A DNA stretch of 64,000 nt from Litoreibacter arenae DSM 19593 (GTDB lineage: Bacteria > Pseudomonadota > Alphaproteobacteria > Rhodobacterales > Rhodobacteraceae), in NCBI RefSeq assembly GCF_000442275.2, contig NZ_KE557312.1:62001-126000 (forward strand), read 5' to 3'. Below are positions 61,355 to 64,000 of this stretch, piece by piece. How positions within the stretch are numbered: position 1 is the first letter of the stretch; every line of letters begins with the position of its first letter. The position numbers and the translations under genes were made by a program. The notes beneath the pieces were generated by a model that was not told the DNA's origin, did not search any database, and worked only from the letters and a program-made list of their open reading frames with translations.

Positions 61355-63544
61355 TCAGGCTGCTTTTGCGGGATCGAACCGGCCGTAGAAGCTTTGGTTC
61401 TTCTTTGCCATATCCTCCAACAGGTCGGGTGCCTTGAACCGTTCGCCGTATTTGTCGGCCAACGCATTCGTGGTTTCCGCCGCCCAAGGCGTGCCGACCA
61501 TGTCGAGCCATGACAGCGGCCCGCCGGACCAAGGCGCAAAGCCCCAGCCCAGAATGGCGCCGACGTCACCTTCGCGGATGTCCATCAGCACATCTTCCTC
61601 AATGGCACGCACAGCCTCCAGCACCTGCGCGAACAACAGGCGGTTTTGCACCTCGATTAGGTCGGGTTGGTCGTCGGCCACGGGGTATTTGGCGGCGAGG
61701 CCATCCCACAGCAACTGGCGTTTGCCCTTGTCGTCATACTCGTAGAAGCCCGCGTTGGTCTTACGGCCCAAGCGACCCTCGTCGGCCATCCAGAACAACA
61801 GCTCGTCCACCGCGTCGTCATACGCGTCGCCCATGGCGGCCTTGGTGGCCTTGGCGATCTTTACACCCAAGTCGATAGAGGTCTCGTCCACCAGTTGCAG
61901 CGGCCCCAAAGGCATACCAACCAGTTTCGCCGCGTTCTCGATCAAAGCAGGCTTCACGCCTTCTTTGACCATGCGGATGCCCTCGTTGATGTAGGGGATG
62001 ATGCAGCGGTTGGCGTAGAAGAACCGCGCGTCGTTGACCACAATCGGCGTTTTGCGAATCTGGCGCGTGAAGTCCAACGCCTTGGCCACCGCGCGGTCGC
62101 CCGTGCTTTTGCCCTTGATGATCTCGACCAGCATCATCTTCTCGACGGGCGAGAAGAAGTGGATGCCGATGAAATTCTCGGCGCTCTCGGAGGCTTTCGC
62201 CAGCTCGGTGATCGGCAGGGTCGAGGTGTTGGTGGCAAAGATGCAGTCTGGGCCGACCACGGCTTGCACCTTCTTGGTCACCTCGGCTTTGACGCCGACG
62301 TCCTCAAAAACGGCTTCCACGATCAAATCGCAGCCTTTCAGCGCGGCGTAATCGGTTGTCGCGGTGATCAGGGCCAGCGCGGCCTCTTTCTTCTCCGGCG
62401 TCGCTTTCTTGCGCGCGATGCCCTTGTCCATGTAGTCAGCGGTGTAGGCTTTGCCCTTGTCTGCCGACTCCTGCTTCGCGTCGATCAATATCACTTCGAT
62501 GCCTGCCATGGCAGATACCAGCGCGATGCCAGCCCCCATCATGCCCGCGCCGATGATGCCGACCTTCTTGACCTTCTCGTCCGGCACGTCGGGGCGCACA
62601 GCACCTTTTTCCAGCGCTTCCTTGTTGATGAAAAGCGTTCGGATCATGTTGGCGGAGCTTGGGTTCAACAACACGTGGGTGAACCAGCGCGCCTCGATCT
62701 TCAGGGCGGTGTCGAACGGTACCATTGCACCTTCATAGACCGCAGACAGCAACGCTTTGGCGGCAGGGTAGACCCCTTTGGTATTGCCGTTGACCATAGC
62801 GGATGCGCCAACAAAGGTCATGAAGCCTGCGGGGTGATACGGCGCGCCGCCTGGCATTTTGTAGCCCTTCTCGTCCCATGGTTTCACAATCTTCGGCTCG
62901 GACAGAACCCATTCTTTCGCGGCAGACAACAGCTCGTCGGCAGGCACAACCTCGTGGACCAAACCAGCGGCCTTGGCCTTCTGCGGATTGGACAGCTTGC
63001 CTTCCAGCAGGAACGGCGAGGCGCCCATCGCGCCCAGCATACGGGTCACGCGGGTGGTGCCGCCCATGCCGGGGAAAATGCCGACCATGATTTCGGGAAG
63101 GCCGATCTTGGCCTTCGGATTGTCGGCCACGAAGATGCGGTGACACGCCAGCGGGATCTCGAAGCCAATGCCAAGGCCGGTGCCTTGCATGGCGCAGGCA
63201 ATCGGCTTGCCGCCCTTGTTCTTGTCGTCCATGCCTCCGCGCTCGATCTTGCGCAGGACAGCATGGGTCGCCATCAGCCCGTCCATTAGGCCCTGCGCCG
63301 GGTTGTCGCCCGCGCTTTCCTTCATCTTCGCGATGATGTTGAGGTCCATCCCGCCCGCAAAGCTGTCCGGCTTGCCGGATGTGATGATGATGCCCTTGAC
63401 GGCATCATCCGCCAGCGCCTGATCAACCAGCGCATCAAGGTCGTAAAACCCTTGCTGGTTCATCACGTTCATGGACTTTCCAACGGTGTCCCAAGTGATT
63501 GTCGCGACGCCGTCAGCGTCTGTTTTCATAGTGAAGTCAGTCAT
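61355..63544 (-). CDS. fadJ: Multifunctional enoyl-CoA hydratase / 3-hydroxyacyl-CoA dehydrogenase (FadJ/FadB-like)
   Basis: Alpha subunit of fatty-acid beta-oxidation, 729 residues from ATG 63544. The N-terminal crotonase part has IITSGKPDSFAGGMDLN (oxyanion site) and IACAMQGTGLGIGFEIPLACHRIFVADNPKAKIGLPEIMVGIFPGMGGTTRVTRM with the catalytic acidic residues. The dehydrogenase part has VGIIGAGMMGAGIALVSAMAG (NAD site), ATNTSTLPITELAKAS, NFIGIHFFSPVEKMMLVEIIKG (catalytic His), and a C-terminal dimer domain ending FGEAR-like GWGFAPWSGGPLSWLD. The thiolase gene is 11 bp upstream, so they form an operon. Confidence 0.93.
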   Translation of the reverse strand: MTDFTMKTDADGVATITWDTVGKSMNVMNQQGFYDLDALVDQALADDAVKGIIITSGKPDSFAGGMDLNIIAKMKESAGDNPAQGLMDGLMATHAVLRKIERGGMDDKNKGGKPIACAMQGTGLGIGFEIPLACHRIFVADNPKAKIGLPEIMVGIFPGMGGTTRVTRMLGAMGASPFLLEGKLSNPQKAKAAGLVHEVVPADELLSAAKEWVLSEPKIVKPWDEKGYKMPGGAPYHPAGFMTFVGASAMVNGNTKGVYPAAKALLSAVYEGAMVPFDTALKIEARWFTHVLLNPSSANMIRTLFINKEALEKGAVRPDVPDEKVKKVGIIGAGMMGAGIALVSAMAGIEVILIDAKQESADKGKAYTADYMDKGIARKKATPEKKEAALALITATTDYAALKGCDLIVEAVFEDVGVKAEVTKKVQAVVGPDCIFATNTSTLPITELAKASESAENFIGIHFFSPVEKMMLVEIIKGKSTGDRAVAKALDFTRQIRKTPIVVNDARFFYANRCIIPYINEGIRMVKEGVKPALIENAAKLVGMPLGPLQLVDETSIDLGVKIAKATKAAMGDAYDDAVDELLFWMADEGRLGRKTNAGFYEYDDKGKRQLLWDGLAAKYPVADDQPDLIEVQNRLLFAQVLEAVRAIEEDVLMDIREGDVGAILGWGFAPWSGGPLSWLDMVGTPWAAETTNALADKYGERFKAPDLLEDMAKKNQSFYGRFDPAKAA

Positions 63545-63555
63545 ATCCCTAATCC

Positions 63556-64000
63556 TCAAACGCGTTCGATGATGGTGGCGGCACCCATGCCGGAGGCGAC
63601 GCAGAGCGTGGCGAGGCCCACCTCTTTGTCCGCACGCTCCAGCTCGTCCAGCAGCGTGCCGATTATGATCGCGCCGGTGGCTCCCAGCGGGTGACCCATC
63701 GCAATTGAACCACCGTTCACATTGACCTTGCTGTCATCCACATCAAAGGCCTGCATGAAACGCAGCACAACGGAGGCGAACGCCTCATTGACCTCGAACA
63801 GGTCAATGTCGGAAATGCTCATGCCCGATTGCTTCATGATATGCTCGGTTACCGGAACCGGACCTGTCAGCATGATGGTCGGGTCCGTGCCGATCTTGGC
63901 CGTCGCACGGATGCGCGCGCGGGGCTTCAGCCCGTGTGCTTCACCGAACTCCTTGGAGCCGATCAGCACAGCAGCAGAGCCGTCCACGATGCCCGACGAG
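63556..64000 (-). CDS. fadA: Acetyl-CoA C-acyltransferase (thiolase), C-terminal part, cut by window edge
   Basis: 3-ketoacyl-CoA thiolase of beta-oxidation; only about 147 C-terminal residues lie inside the window. The visible part has [50 protein letters not shown] (catalytic His in GHPLGATG) and [17 protein letters not shown] (second catalytic Cys). It is upstream of and coupled to the multifunctional fadJ-like gene. The start and the first catalytic Cys lie beyond 64000. Confidence 0.95.
   Translation of the reverse strand, partial: SSGIVDGSAAVLIGSKEFGEAHGLKPRARIRATAKIGTDPTIMLTGPVPVTEHIMKQSGMSISDIDLFEVNEAFASVVLRFMQAFDVDDSKVNVNGGSIAMGHPLGATGAIIIGTLLDELERADKEVGLATLCVASGMGAATIIERV

Noticed and set aside
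61667-63289. A 540-codon open frame on the plus strand
   Set aside because: It is antisense to the fadJ-like gene, has no ribosome site and no recognisable motif; GC-rich shadow.

Overview
The window looks like chromosomal DNA from an alphaproteobacterium of the order Rhodobacterales (Roseobacter/Rhodobacteraceae type). This rests on the high GC content, the Zur-znuCB block, the Mur-like Fur protein, a malic enzyme-phosphotransacetylase fusion, a single-chain FadB/J, an orphan MttB-family protein and several lineage-typical small proteins. No names were checked against a database. All calls come from reading the sequence and from family knowledge.

Layout. 1-2525: zinc uptake, with znuA (cut by the left edge) divergent from zur-znuC-znuB and a Zur-box-like palindrome between them. 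2506-7035: the most unusual locus. It holds a 1060-residue cobalamin/Fe-S reductive dehalogenase fused to its own flavin/ferredoxin reductase, translationally coupled to an SRPBCC protein and divergent from a HAD phosphatase. 7081-11548: an accessory-looking stretch with an AT-richer exported protein of unknown function, an MttB-superfamily methyltransferase, two tiny overlapping acidic ORFs and an MFS transporter. Two diverged 65-bp copies of one leader sequence precede the tiny ORFs and the transporter. 11712-13423: an H-NOX sensor overlapping an HNOBA-GGDEF diguanylate cyclase, followed by tRNA-Glu.

13674-34159 is mostly housekeeping: hom-glpX-recJ, TetR and MarR regulators, a universal stress protein, glyA, nadK, maeB, tyrS, anmK, a TUDOR-like protein with topoisomerase IB, eno, a Fur/Mur regulator and a DEAD-box helicase. 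34209-42295: ssb, a lytic transglycosylase, aroK-aroB, and a compact operon of a 44-residue membrane protein, an exported 523-residue protein and xerD; then a CNNM/CorC protein overlapping a nucleoside hydrolase. 42387-48865: selO, an EamA transporter, a CPA1 antiporter, a DUF533 protein and propionyl-CoA synthetase. 48989-53430: a tightly overlapping nucleoside salvage operon, cdd-deoA-deoB-add-upp. 53499-61248: uncharacterised envelope-type proteins, a degenerate M48-like protein, a CPBP protease, an acyl-CoA synthetase, EamA-sulfotransferase and a Hint-domain protein. 61355-64000: fadJ/fadB-type and fadA-type beta-oxidation genes, the latter cut by the right edge.

The system most worth following is the self-sufficient reductive dehalogenase with its SRPBCC partner, about 2 kb from a second corrinoid-linked enzyme (MttB family). 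No corrinoid carrier protein, corrinoid activase or cobalamin synthesis gene is present here. Secondary leads are the duplicated 65-bp leader with a possible ATT start codon, the H-NOX protein with a replaced haem-carboxylate Tyr, and several clear operator-like palindromes.
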